Both the position numbers and the translations under genes were made by a program. 33,203 nucleotides of DNA, from positions 1-33,203 of the forward strand of contig NZ_BOQD01000158.1 of the NCBI RefSeq assembly GCF_018332515.1. Direction: 5' to 3'. Below the pieces are notes generated by a model. The model had not been told where the DNA came from, searched no databases, and saw nothing but the letters and a program-made list of their open reading frames with translations. Positions 25,203 to 33,203 of this stretch are shown here, in pieces. The stretch is from Bacillus hominis (GTDB lineage: Bacteria > Bacillota > Bacilli > Bacillales > Bacillaceae_G). Each line of letters starts with the position of its first letter. Position 1 is the stretch's first letter.

Positions 25203-25814
25203 ATGGTTAATATTTATGAGCGATTATTAGGGGATACCTATAAAAAACTGCATCCAGAATTACAGAAGCGGTATGCGATTACAGAAGAAAATAGTTTTAC
25301 AGGGGAAGGAAAGATGGATGAAATTTACGGTGGCTCTTTTTTTGTTAAATTGATATTGAAAATTGCATCGAAGTTTCGAATGTTTTTCTCCGAGCGGGGA
25401 AAGGAAGTTCCATTTACGATACATAATACTGCTGAGCGGGATGAACATGGAAATGAACTTGTACGGTGGAATCGCACTTTTTATTTTCATAATAAGAAAA
25501 GATATTTTAACGCGGTTATGCAGTTGGATGAAAAAGAAAATGAAATTGTAGATTATTTTGGTGAACCGCATATACTCGTTTCTACGTTGAATTTTCATAT
25601 TGATGAGATGGGGGCAATGCATATTTCTTCAAAGAAACAATGGTTTTTTATGTTTGGAAGAAAAATTCCATTACCGAAATTTTTGTATGGAGAAGCAAAC
25701 ATTGTTGAAAGCTTTGATGACGCACTACAATGTTTTCGAATTCATGTACAAGTACGAAACCCGTTAATTGGTTCGCTATTTTCATATAAGGGAACATTTG
25801 TGGAAAGGAAATAA
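25203..25814 (+). CDS. DUF4166-like protein (YndH-like)
   Basis: A 203-residue protein of unknown function. ATG 25203, after GAAAGGG, is preferred over an in-frame ATG at 25152 that would overlap the previous gene by 47 nt and lacks a ribosome site. The start (MVNIYERLLGDTYKKLHPEL) and the repeated beta pattern (RWNRTFYFHNKKRYF, MHISSKKQWFFMFGRKIPLP, VQVRNPLIGSLFSYKGTF) fit DUF4166. There is no signal peptide or clear membrane helix. It sits in the middle of the three-gene operon, 5 nt before the YndJ-like gene. Confidence 0.75.
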   Translation: MVNIYERLLGDTYKKLHPELQKRYAITEENSFTGEGKMDEIYGGSFFVKLILKIASKFRMFFSERGKEVPFTIHNTAERDEHGNELVRWNRTFYFHNKKRYFNAVMQLDEKENEIVDYFGEPHILVSTLNFHIDEMGAMHISSKKQWFFMFGRKIPLPKFLYGEANIVESFDDALQCFRIHVQVRNPLIGSLFSYKGTFVERK

Positions 25815-25819
25815 ACGAT

Positions 25820-27445
25820 ATGAGAAATATAATATTTGGACTTGCTTGTTATATTGTTTTTCTAATATGTGAGTGGTCGAATGTAAATCCAGTTGAGGCA
25901 ATTATATTATTATCCGTTTTACTATTTATACCGATGTCTTTTTGCATTATTGATAAAAGAACAAGAAATGGATCGTCTTTACTATTTTATAAATTCGTAT
26001 CGTTTTTATATCCAATCGCAGCAATTAGCGCGATGCTAGCTTTCATAACAAATCATTTTGTCTTTGCACTCCTTTGGTTTATGTATACAGGAATTATTGC
26101 ATTATGTGGCGTTAGTAGGTTGCTAGAAAGAGGATGGAAGCCTTTAGAAGAAACAGCAATAGATAGTGCGTTTATTTATTTGTTTTTAGGTGGTTTTTGG
26201 TTTTTTGCTTCAGTAGCAAAGCTTTCAATTATGGACTTTAGTTCTGATATTGTTTTACTCACAGCTGCCCACTTTCATTATTCGGCGTTTCTATTGCCCT
26301 TATCAGCTGGTTTAGTAGGAAGGAAAAGAGAAAAGAGAAGTAAAGTATATGATGTAATTATGTTTATCATAGTTATTTCACCTATGACAGTTGCGATAGG
26401 AATTACATACTCAAGGATATTTGAATTTTTTGCAGTGTTCATATATTTATGTGCTATTTATGGATATGGTATTTACGTTTGGAAAGCGAAATTTAATTCT
26501 ATCACTGCAAAGGTTCTCTTAATTATTTCGTCTAGTACGCTCATGGTAACAATTATGTTCTCACTTATATACTCATACGGAAATTTCAAACAAGTAATGA
26601 CGATTACAATTGCACAAATGGTTTGGATTCACGGTGTGGTAAATGGAATTGGAGTAGCGTTACCAGCTTTTCTCGGTTGGATGATTGAAAAGAGTGTTCC
26701 AAATTATAAATACTACGGGAAACCAATGAGCAGGTTAAGAGGAAAAGTGAAGATTGGTGGAGCATTTTTACATAGTAGAAATTTAGTAGATGGCAAGGAA
26801 TACAGTGGTCTAGTTGATAAAATGAATGATTTTCATAGTGAAGTATTTGACATGACAAAGATTCCTATGAGTATTATTCGCTTTTATGAAAATACAACAG
26901 CGTATGAGTTACAATCGAATATTCAATGGGCTCGTTGGTTCCGTCCATTTGCATTTTGTTATGAGAAAATGAGTAAACGTGTAGGACAAATACATTTAGG
27001 AATGGGCGGCAAGTGGGAAACGATGCATGGCTCTATCGTTGGTGTAATAGATGAGAAAGATGGAAGAGAGAACGTAAGGGCTTGGTTAAGAAAAAATGAA
27101 GCAGGAGAGTCTATTTTTTTAGCTCTTTATTCAAAGCATACACATAAGAACGAGACATATATGAATATTGCATTGCCTTTACCATATTCGAATATGACGG
27201 GTATTTTGAAATTATGTAATGATAGTAATGATTTAATCATTACTAGTAAGCTAAGAGGAAATGGTAAGGGTGATGAAGGGATTTATTTACACACTCGCTA
27301 CTTTACAATACGTTTACCACTAGCAGAGACTTTTATTATTAAAGAGAGAAAGGATCAAATATTAGAAGCTAATCATAGAATGTGGATATTTGGAGTTAAG
27401 TTTTTAGAAATTGATTATGAGATTAAGAAAATAGAGGGAAAGTAA
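25820..27445 (+). CDS. YndJ-like multi-pass membrane protein
   Basis: A 541-residue protein: roughly nine or ten hydrophobic helices in residues 1-290, then a soluble ~250-residue C-terminal domain (from about VPNYKYYGKPMSRLRG) rich in beta strands (FYENTTAYELQSNIQWARWF, GGKWETMHGSIVGVID). This architecture and length match B. subtilis YndJ. The ribosome site (AAGGAA) lies across the preceding stop codon. It is last in the operon and is followed by a terminator. Function unknown. Confidence 0.8.
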   Translation: MRNIIFGLACYIVFLICEWSNVNPVEAIILLSVLLFIPMSFCIIDKRTRNGSSLLFYKFVSFLYPIAAISAMLAFITNHFVFALLWFMYTGIIALCGVSRLLERGWKPLEETAIDSAFIYLFLGGFWFFASVAKLSIMDFSSDIVLLTAAHFHYSAFLLPLSAGLVGRKREKRSKVYDVIMFIIVISPMTVAIGITYSRIFEFFAVFIYLCAIYGYGIYVWKAKFNSITAKVLLIISSSTLMVTIMFSLIYSYGNFKQVMTITIAQMVWIHGVVNGIGVALPAFLGWMIEKSVPNYKYYGKPMSRLRGKVKIGGAFLHSRNLVDGKEYSGLVDKMNDFHSEVFDMTKIPMSIIRFYENTTAYELQSNIQWARWFRPFAFCYEKMSKRVGQIHLGMGGKWETMHGSIVGVIDEKDGRENVRAWLRKNEAGESIFLALYSKHTHKNETYMNIALPLPYSNMTGILKLCNDSNDLIITSKLRGNGKGDEGIYLHTRYFTIRLPLAETFIIKERKDQILEANHRMWIFGVKFLEIDYEIKKIEGK

Positions 27446-27446
27446 G

Positions 27447-27475
27447 AAAAGCTTGGAGAGATTCCAAGCTTTTTA
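27447..27475 (+). terminator. Intrinsic terminator after YndJ-like gene
   Basis: AAAAGCTTGGA, loop GAGAT, TCCAAGCTTTTT. Confidence 0.9.
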
Positions 27476-27539
27476 TAGTTTAACTATAGTTATTTGTTCC
27501 AAAAAATACAATAATAAGACAAAATTATACAAAATACGA

Positions 27540-27569
27540 TTGACTATTACTAATTTTCAGAACTATAAT
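27540..27569 (+). promoter_or_regulatory. Promoter of the SLH-amidase gene
   Basis: TTGACT (27540-27545) and a perfect TATAAT (27564-27569) are 18 bp apart. A 12-bp palindrome TAACTATAGTTA lies upstream at 27481-27492. Confidence 0.7.
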
Positions 27570-27615
27570 TACTCTGTTATATAAAAAAATTGTACTTGAG
27601 AGGGGAATATATTCT

Positions 27616-28860
27616 ATGAAAAATAGAATAATCGCAGCAGGAGTAATAGCAGCTAGTATATTATCTTATTCATCTAGTAGTTTCGCACAAACGAAAACGT
27701 TTCCAGATGTCCCAGCAGGGCACTGGGCAGAAGGTTCTATTAACTATCTAGTAGAGAAAGGTGCTATTAAAGGTAAAGATGATGGTACATTTGGACTGAT
27801 GCAAGAAGTAACTCGTGCAGAAGCAGCGACAATCATTGCACAAAGCTTAAATTTACCAATCGATCAATCTGCAAAACCAACTTTTATAGATTCTAAAAAT
27901 CATTGGGCAACTCGGTATATTGCTGCTGTTGAGAAAGCAGGAGTAATAGCAGGGAGGGGAAACGGGACTTTTGATCCAGATGGAAAAATTGACCGTGTTT
28001 CTATGGCAGCGATGCTTGTTGGGGCGTATAAATTAGATGCGAAAGTAAAACAACCATTACCAACAAAATTTGCAGATTTAAATCCTAGTTGGGGAAAAGA
28101 TAAAGCGAACATTTTAGTAGAATTGGATATTTCACAAGGTGTAACTAGTACAGCTTGGCTGCCTAATAAAACTGTAACGAAAGCAGAAGCAGCGCAATTT
28201 ATTGCAAAATCAGATTCTCTTAAAATTCCAGATGCATTAGAAGGAAAAGTAATTATTATTGATCCAGGTCATGGTGGGAAAGATCCTGGGAAGCCAACAC
28301 AAGGATTATATGAAAGTGAAATTGTATTAGATACATCTAAAAGATTACAAAGTTTACTAGAGAAAAATACTCCATTCCATGTGTTGTTAACACGTGAAAC
28401 GGATATTCGTCTTGGTGAAAATCAACCTGAGGACCTTAAAAACCGTGTAGAGTTCGCGAAAGAGCATAATGGAGATATTTTTGTAAGTATTCATGCAAAT
28501 GGTTCTCAAAATCATGACGGATATGGAACGGAGACTTTTTATTATAAAGGGTCTGAAAAAAAAGAATTAACTGAACGTGAAAAAGATAGTAGTATGTTAG
28601 CAGAGAAAATACAAAAACGAGTAGTTAAAGCTCTAGATACAAGAGATCGTGGTGCCAGAGGAGAAGATTTTTATGTACTAAGAGAAAATGAAATACCTGC
28701 GGTATTAACTGAACTAGCATTTTTAGATAATAGTGCAGATTATGAGAAGCTGGCTTCGGAATCAGGAAGACAAATTGCTGCTGAAGCAGTTTATGCTGGT
28801 ATTTTAGATTATTATGAGTGGAAAGGTTTCAATGTTTCAAAATATCGTTTAGCTAAATAA
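27616..28860 (+). CDS. S-layer-anchored N-acetylmuramoyl-L-alanine amidase
   Basis: A 414-residue exported wall hydrolase that cuts the bond between MurNAc and L-Ala. It has a signal peptide (1 to about 24, ending SSSFA), three SLH domains (about 28-200: FPDVPAGHWAEGSINYL, FIDSKNHWATRYI, FADLNPSWGKDKANI) and an Amidase_3 domain (211-405). Zinc ligands His219 (DPGHGG), Glu233 and His293 (SIHAN) and catalytic Glu366 (TELAF) are all present. ATG 27616 follows AGAGGGG by 10 nt. Anchoring through SLH to wall polymer and adjacency to a glucosaminidase with the same anchor suggest a role in cell separation. It resembles the Bsl class of B. anthracis S-layer-associated proteins; I cannot assign a member. 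Confidence 0.93.
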   Translation: MKNRIIAAGVIAASILSYSSSSFAQTKTFPDVPAGHWAEGSINYLVEKGAIKGKDDGTFGLMQEVTRAEAATIIAQSLNLPIDQSAKPTFIDSKNHWATRYIAAVEKAGVIAGRGNGTFDPDGKIDRVSMAAMLVGAYKLDAKVKQPLPTKFADLNPSWGKDKANILVELDISQGVTSTAWLPNKTVTKAEAAQFIAKSDSLKIPDALEGKVIIIDPGHGGKDPGKPTQGLYESEIVLDTSKRLQSLLEKNTPFHVLLTRETDIRLGENQPEDLKNRVEFAKEHNGDIFVSIHANGSQNHDGYGTETFYYKGSEKKELTEREKDSSMLAEKIQKRVVKALDTRDRGARGEDFYVLRENEIPAVLTELAFLDNSADYEKLASESGRQIAAEAVYAGILDYYEWKGFNVSKYRLAK

Positions 28861-28876
28861 AAAAACATCGTTTGCT

Positions 28877-28909
28877 AAGCCCATCGTTTATATAGAGATG
28901 GGCTTTTTA
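28877..28909 (+). terminator. Intrinsic terminator after amidase gene
   Basis: AAGCCCATC, an 11-nt loop, GATGGGCTT and a T-run. Confidence 0.9.
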
Positions 28910-29072
28910 TATGAGTTTATATAATTTTGTATCGAAATAAAAAGATATATCGTATTATGCTGATTATAAACAAAATAATGGTAGATTAGTTTATTTGTAT
29001 CACGTATACTTTTACTGTTGACTAATTAATTTAATTAAGAGTTTGTTAGTTTAATAGGGAAAATTTTATTAT

Positions 29073-29126
29073 AAAGGGAGGCAAGTTAACACGGGACAAG
29101 CATATACATAACGTGTTAAAAAAATT
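29073..29126 (+). promoter_or_regulatory. Displaced Shine-Dalgarno with intervening hairpin
   Basis: AAAGGGAGG (29073-29081) is the only good ribosome site before the glucosaminidase ATG 29127, yet it is 45 nt away. Between them TTAACACG (29086-29093) and CGTGTTAA (29112-29119) pair over 8 bp around an 18-nt loop. Folding leaves 4 nt and 7 nt unpaired, an effective spacing of about 11 nt. Confidence 0.55.
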
Positions 29127-30506
29127 ATGAAAAAAGTTATTTCTAATGTGTTAGCAGTGACAGTCGCACTTCAAGTAGTGATGGCTCCAGCAACTTCATT
29201 TGCAGCTGAAAAGGAATTTCCAGACGTTCCGAAAGATCATTGGTCGTATAAAGCAATTACTAATTTAACGTCAAAAGAAATTATTGCAGGATATGATAAT
29301 GGTAAGTTTGGATTCGGGGATGTTGTAAATCGTGAGCAAGTAGCCGCATTAATATATCGTGCGTTAAAACCAGAAACAAAAAGCGAATATAAAAATCCAT
29401 ACTCTGATATTAGTGAAGGGACAACAATGTTCCAAAAAGAAATTTTAGCTTTAACAGATATGGGGATTTTCGTAGGTGATGGTAAAGGAACATTTAGACC
29501 GAAAGAATCTTTAACTCGTGCTGAAATGGCTGTAATTTTACAGAAAGCCTTTAAACTAAAAGTAAAAGCTAATCATACATTTAATGATGTTCCGAAAGAT
29601 CATTGGGCAAATGATGCAATTAGTGCATTAGAGTCTAACGGCGTTGCTGCAGGTAATGGAGCAGGTGCATTTAATCCAACAAGTGTTTTAACGCGTGAAG
29701 AATATGCACAATTTTTATTTAATGCCATGGCATCATATATCAATCTAGATGTAACGTTACCATCTAATATAACAGCGCAAGAGATTGATAATTTTATTGG
29801 GGAATTTCATCCTGACAGTCCGCTTATTGGAACTGGACAAGATTTTATTAAAGCACAAAATGAGTATGGTGTGAATGCTTTATATTTAGCAGCTCATGCG
29901 ATCTTAGAATCTGGGTATGGGAAATCAGAAATTGCATATCGTAAACATAATTTATTTGGGCTAAAGGCATTTGATTGGGATCCATTTGCAAATGCAAAAT
30001 ATTTACCGTCGTACGGGCAAAGTATTTCGTACAATGCTGATTATGTAAGAAAGAACTACTTAGAGAAGGGTGCTCCTCATTTCAATGGTTACACATTACC
30101 TGATATGAATGAAAAATATGCAACAGATAAAGCATGGGCTGGAAAAATTGCTAATATTATGGAGCGTATTAAGCCTTTCAATAACAAAGATTATCAAAAT
30201 GTAAAACGATTACCGAAAAACCCTAATACATTAAATGTAGATGCATTAGACGAAGCAATTCCGTATAAAGATTATGTAAAAGATGCGAAAGCTACAGTTC
30301 AATCAGTAGGATCTTACTATCAAGTTCCATTCCCGTTTAACAATCCAATTAAGAGTGTACCAAATGTTACACAAAATGAAGTTGGAAAATTAGAAAATGG
30401 TACAAAAGTAAATGTATATCGTGAAGATCCAAATGGCTGGGTAGAATTCTCACTTGAAAATGCTCCAGAAAAATATTGGACATTGAAGAAGAATTTAAAA
30501 TTATAA
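29127..30506 (+). CDS. S-layer-anchored endo-beta-N-acetylglucosaminidase, BslO-like
   Basis: A 459-residue exported murein hydrolase. It has a signal peptide (1 to about 26, ending TSFA), three SLH domains (about 28-215: [43 protein letters not shown]) and a glucosaminidase domain of the GH73 type (about 225-370) with the catalytic Glu261 in [10 protein letters not shown] and [15 protein letters not shown]-terminal SH3-like ~65 residues ([24 protein letters not shown]) follows. Architecture matches BslO, the B. anthracis S-layer-associated hydrolase that separates chained cells at septa. The ATG has no nearby ribosome site. A weak TATTAT at 29067-29072 would start transcripts close to the SD, so the 5' end needs mapping. 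The gene is monocistronic. Confidence 0.92.
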   Translation: MKKVISNVLAVTVALQVVMAPATSFAAEKEFPDVPKDHWSYKAITNLTSKEIIAGYDNGKFGFGDVVNREQVAALIYRALKPETKSEYKNPYSDISEGTTMFQKEILALTDMGIFVGDGKGTFRPKESLTRAEMAVILQKAFKLKVKANHTFNDVPKDHWANDAISALESNGVAAGNGAGAFNPTSVLTREEYAQFLFNAMASYINLDVTLPSNITAQEIDNFIGEFHPDSPLIGTGQDFIKAQNEYGVNALYLAAHAILESGYGKSEIAYRKHNLFGLKAFDWDPFANAKYLPSYGQSISYNADYVRKNYLEKGAPHFNGYTLPDMNEKYATDKAWAGKIANIMERIKPFNNKDYQNVKRLPKNPNTLNVDALDEAIPYKDYVKDAKATVQSVGSYYQVPFPFNNPIKSVPNVTQNEVGKLENGTKVNVYREDPNGWVEFSLENAPEKYWTLKKNLKL

Positions 30507-30511
30507 AGTGG

Positions 30512-30547
30512 AAAGGTGTTTTCATATATGAAAACACCTTTTTTATT
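30512..30547 (+). terminator. Intrinsic terminator after glucosaminidase gene
   Basis: AAAGGTGTTTTCA, four-base loop TATA, TGAAAACACCTTT followed by TTTAT. Confidence 0.92.
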
Positions 30548-30689
30548 TATATTCATCACGATTTTCTTTTTAGTATTTTGATATTTTTACCAATAATTTA
30601 ATTGTTTCATATATAATTTAAGTTATTAGAGTTTGAATTTTCTGTATTTATTTTCAGGTATTAACTTAATTTGAAAAGAGGAGAGAGCT

Positions 30690-31952
30690 ATGCAAGGAGA
30701 AATATCAACAGAGAAAAAGTTAGGTTATGTCGGGAAATTGTTATTGCCAGTAAAAGTGTCACCACACTTTAAGTTTTTATGGCTGGGGCAATTACTTTCG
30801 ACTTTAGGTAGTTCGATAACGATGGTTATTCTGCCAGTCGTTGTTTATTCATTAACGGGCTCAACAGTTGTAATGGGAATGACTATGGCAATGTACATGC
30901 TTCCTAATATTCTTGCGTTACCGTTTGCTGGATTAGTCGTGGATCGGATTGACCGGGTGAAATTAATGTTATTTACAGATATAATCCGCTGCATACTAAT
31001 GATGTTATTTGCAACGCTTATATTTATGGACGTTTTAACAATTCCACTTCTATATGTACTCGTAGCGTTATATGGGCTTATGGAAGGGATATTTCAGCCG
31101 GCGTATTCAGCTGTAAGAGCAAAAGTATTTGTACCGGAAATTCGAAATGCAGCTAATGCATTAACACAAATGAGTAATCAAGGGATACGACTAGTTGGAC
31201 CGGCTCTTGGAGGATTAATCGTTTCAGTTGCATCTGCTGGAATAGGATTTGGACTGGATGCAGTAACGTATTTGCTATCATTTTTATGTTTATTATTTTT
31301 AAGAGAAATAAAGTTTAATAAAGTACAGAAATTTGAAAAAAATAAAGTCAATTACAAAAAAGATTTTATGGAAGGGATTCTTGTTCTAAAAAGTCATCCG
31401 TGGTTGTGGATTACCATTCTAGTCTTTTCTTTCGTTAATATTTGTTATGCTGGGGTTATCGTTGTATTAATTCCATGGTTGTTTAATGTTCATCACCATT
31501 TTGAAGCTTACGTGTATGGATTGGGTATGGCTTCTTCTGGTGCTGGAGCTGTAATCGCAGCACTAATTTTTGGTGGGAAGGAGCGGTGGCATAAGAGAGG
31601 ATTACTTGCGTATGGTGGTGTTTTAATAAGTGGAATGGCATTATTAATTATGCCTTTCGTGTCTTGGGTACCTGCCTTAATAGGATTAATGGCAATTGAA
31701 GGATTCGGTATTATGATATTCGGGCTCATTTGGGAAACGAGTTTACAAGAACTTGTACCAGAAGAAGCATTTGGAAGAGTGGCGAGCCTTGATATGTTAG
31801 GTTCATTTGCTTTATTACCATTAGGATATGTGGTTGTAGGCTGGTTAGCTACTGTAATAGGTGGAAAGATAACCATTATAACACTAGCTATTTTAGTAAT
31901 TATAACAATTGGAACGGCATTGTCTGTACCAAGTATTCGGCGGTTCGATTGA
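30690..31952 (+). CDS. MFS efflux transporter (DHA3/MefA-like)
   Basis: A 420-residue membrane protein with twelve predicted hydrophobic helices. The loop VVDRIDRVKLMLFTDIIR between TM2 and TM3 is the MFS motif A in the variant of the DHA3 group, which includes macrolide exporters such as MefA. FLWLGQLLSTLGSSITM at about 30-46 and RNAANALTQMSNQGIRLVGP also fit. ATG 30690 follows AGAGGAG by 8 nt. A small gene follows 29 nt downstream with no terminator between. Substrate cannot be told from sequence; no regulator is adjacent. Confidence 0.88.
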   Translation: MQGEISTEKKLGYVGKLLLPVKVSPHFKFLWLGQLLSTLGSSITMVILPVVVYSLTGSTVVMGMTMAMYMLPNILALPFAGLVVDRIDRVKLMLFTDIIRCILMMLFATLIFMDVLTIPLLYVLVALYGLMEGIFQPAYSAVRAKVFVPEIRNAANALTQMSNQGIRLVGPALGGLIVSVASAGIGFGLDAVTYLLSFLCLLFLREIKFNKVQKFEKNKVNYKKDFMEGILVLKSHPWLWITILVFSFVNICYAGVIVVLIPWLFNVHHHFEAYVYGLGMASSGAGAVIAALIFGGKERWHKRGLLAYGGVLISGMALLIMPFVSWVPALIGLMAIEGFGIMIFGLIWETSLQELVPEEAFGRVASLDMLGSFALLPLGYVVVGWLATVIGGKITIITLAILVIITIGTALSVPSIRRFD

Positions 31953-31981
31953 TTATGTAGGCTAAAAGGGGGATGTGGTAT

Positions 31982-32260
31982 ATGACTATAGAGAGCCTAA
32001 ATGAGTTAGTAGTAGATGAGTTGGGATGTAAATACGTTTTGGGAGAAAAGGTATTTGAAGCAAGGAATTTTACTGTGTATATTGCTACTCCTATAGAAAG
32101 TAAAATGGCATATAATCGATTGATTTTAATGAAGCACCTTTCTAATAAAAAAACATCCGTACATATTTGGTATAAAAAACTTTGTATGGAGGCAACGACA
32201 ATGGAAGTTGCAAAAGAAGTGACAGAAGCAATTCAATCTGGTTTTGTAAATAAAGAGTAA
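31982..32260 (+). CDS. Hypothetical protein, 92 aa
   Basis: A 92-residue soluble protein starting MTIESLNELVVDELG. ATG 31982 follows GGGGG by 9 nt; an in-frame ATG at 31973 is only one base from that site and cannot use it. It contains one Cys in GCKYVLG and one in KLCMEA, and an alpha-beta pattern, but I do not recognise a family. It lies downstream of the MFS gene, probably in the same transcript, and converges on the small secreted protein gene. Confidence 0.7.
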   Translation: MTIESLNELVVDELGCKYVLGEKVFEARNFTVYIATPIESKMAYNRLILMKHLSNKKTSVHIWYKKLCMEATTMEVAKEVTEAIQSGFVNKE

Positions 32261-32283
32261 GCCCTAATCAAATTAGGACTTAC
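32257..32283. terminator. Hairpin shared by two converging stop codons
   Basis: GTAAGCCCTAAT and ATTAGGACTTAC pair over 12 bp with one mismatch and a 3-nt loop. The plus-strand stop (32258-32260) and the minus-strand stop (32280-32282) sit in opposite arms. No proper T tract follows on either strand. Confidence 0.5.
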
Positions 32284-32744
32284 TCTTCATTGAATACAAA
32301 TGTTTGTTTCATTTTTTTACTCTCATTTACTGGATGACCGTTGTAAGAGAAATTCTTTTCTTCCCAAGTAATGACGACTTTGAAATTGTGGCTATTAAAG
32401 TCTAATGGGAACACCATGTAGTCAAAGCTTGTATGACTTTTAGAAACGGTGTTATTTGATGTAGTAGGATTAAAGGTAGCTTTAGATGTAGGAGTGTTAT
32501 CAAGTATTTCCACGGATACATTTGATACATCATTACCAATATTTTTTAAGAGTAAACTATACGTATCATATACACCTTGTTTTGGCTGCACCGCTTGCTT
32601 GTTTGCGTTATGAGATTTGTCAATTTCGATATACCACTGTTTAGACTTTGACGCAATTGGTAGTGATTGAAATGTGTATGCATTAGCTTGTATTGGTAGT
32701 GCTAAGCAGATAAGGGAAAAAAGAGATATTATTTTTCGTTTCAT
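32280..32744 (-). CDS. Small secreted protein, 154 aa
   Basis: A signal peptide (MKRKIISLFSLICLALPIQANA, cut after about residue 22) precedes a ~130-residue mature domain without cysteines. Beta-strand-rich segments such as YDTYSLLLKNIGNDVSNVSVEIL and FKVVITWEEKNFSYN suggest an Ig-like or CARDB-like fold, but no family is recognised. ATG 32744 follows GGGGG by 8 nt. It is divergent from the short orphan unit to its right. Confidence 0.75.
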   Translation of the reverse strand: MKRKIISLFSLICLALPIQANAYTFQSLPIASKSKQWYIEIDKSHNANKQAVQPKQGVYDTYSLLLKNIGNDVSNVSVEILDNTPTSKATFNPTTSNNTVSKSHTSFDYMVFPLDFNSHNFKVVITWEEKNFSYNGHPVNESKKMKQTFVFNEE

Positions 32745-32833
32745 TTTGAAAAACCCCCATTCTTTAACAAAGTTATTTGTTATTATTCGCTCTGTTTGAG
32801 AAAATATACCATATAATGTAAAGGGGTAGGGGG

Positions 32834-32896
32834 ATGAGTCTCGGCTTAGGAATCATTATAGTATTCGCTACGGTTATACTTGGCACGTCTACTTAA
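32834..32896 (+). CDS. Candidate micropeptide, 20 aa, hydrophobic
   Basis: ATG 32834 is preceded by a G-rich stretch (AAGGGGTAGGGGG), and a TATAAT lies at 32812-32817 without a good -35. The peptide, MSLGLGIIIVFATVILGTST, is one hydrophobic helix. It vaguely recalls the small YjcZ-type Bacillus peptides but lacks their Gly/Tyr-rich start. It is the only plausible coding content between 32745 and 33203. Confidence 0.3.
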   Translation: MSLGLGIIIVFATVILGTST

Positions 32897-33004
32897 TAGC
32901 TGGTATTCTGCCGGTAATTAGTTTGTAGTATAAGTGGATGTGTCAAAGGATAAATGCTATTAAAGTGATGATAAGTGGTATATTAAGGGGAATTAGATAA
33001 GGAA

Positions 33005-33037
33005 GCTGTGTAGAGATTTTTCTACACAGCATTTTTT
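33005..33037 (+). terminator. Intrinsic terminator of an orphan plus-strand unit
   Basis: GCTGTGTAGA, loop GATTTT, TCTACACAGC followed by ATTTTTTT. No recognised plus-strand gene lies between 32261 and this hairpin except the 20-codon candidate. Confidence 0.85.
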
Positions 33038-33203
33038 TGTGTCTAGCGTTCAATTACATATGTTTGTTGGTACGTATATCGCGCCTTTGTATCAATTTAT
33101 TAAACTAAAGATGTAGAGTCTTACGTATGAATCAAAAGAATGTTAATATGAAAAAATTACCAATGAATATGTTAAAATAATATTGTCATACAACAAGGGC
33201 TGT
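33038..33203. other. Right-edge non-coding stretch
   Basis: I see no gene, strong promoter or hairpin here. A 17-codon frame (ATG at 33128) has no ribosome site. It is probably the upstream region of a gene beyond the window. Confidence 0.5.

Noticed and set aside
33128-33181. Short frame MNQKNVNMKKLP... near the right edge
   Set aside because: Seventeen codons, no ribosome site and low-complexity composition.
1-33203. CRISPR arrays, insertion sequences, prophage or integrative element
   Set aside because: I saw no regularly spaced short repeats, transposase or integrase motifs or terminal inverted repeats; the only large repeat is the in-frame SLH duplication.

Overview
The window looks like chromosome of a Bacillus cereus group member (B. 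cereus, B. thuringiensis or B. anthracis type). It is AT-rich, has strong AGGAGG/GGGG ribosome binding sites, frequent TTG starts, T-box and lysine riboswitch leaders, and several S-layer-homology (SLH) surface proteins. The species call is inference from recognised families and gene order. I see no phage, insertion sequence, CRISPR array, tRNA or rRNA.

Left part (1-9092): the tail of a cardiolipin-synthase-like phospholipase D gene converges on a UMP kinase paralogue (minus strand). The kinase gene has a remarkable leader: promoter, a 44-codon leader ORF with its own Shine-Dalgarno (SD) site, and a perfect 13-bp intrinsic terminator buried inside that ORF, the same layout as the E. coli pyrBI attenuator. 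Next comes a co-directional block for acidic amino acid use: a glutamate/aspartate symporter, aspartase, a malic enzyme, and a GlnK/GlnL(YcbA/YcbB)-like two-component system. The first promoter carries 20-bp-phased direct repeats and a CcpA (cre) site.

Middle (9093-20440): two very large exported proteins form a pair, one with a choice-of-anchor L domain plus Ig-like repeats and one with six SLH repeats produced by an in-frame 528-bp tandem duplication. They are followed by a SWIM/SNF2 helicase and a 44-residue basic protein.

Right part (20594-33203): a small membrane peptide; ammonia-dependent asparagine synthetase behind an asparagine T-box; lysine-riboswitch-controlled aspartokinase with an internal start for a beta subunit; a three-gene membrane operon resembling B. 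subtilis yndG-yndH-yndJ; two SLH-anchored peptidoglycan hydrolases (an amidase, then a BslO-like glucosaminidase whose SD is separated from its ATG by a hairpin); an MFS exporter with a small downstream gene; a small secreted protein; and a short orphan transcription unit near the right edge.

Two themes recur. One is aspartate as a hub: uptake, deamination, amidation to Asn and phosphorylation toward Lys/Thr/Met, each in its own operon with its own control. The other is cell-surface remodelling by SLH proteins. The most novel observations are the pyrBI-like attenuator on the UMP kinase gene, the symporter with Thr in place of the conserved Asp of the NMDGT motif, and the SD-hairpin-ATG arrangement at the glucosaminidase gene.
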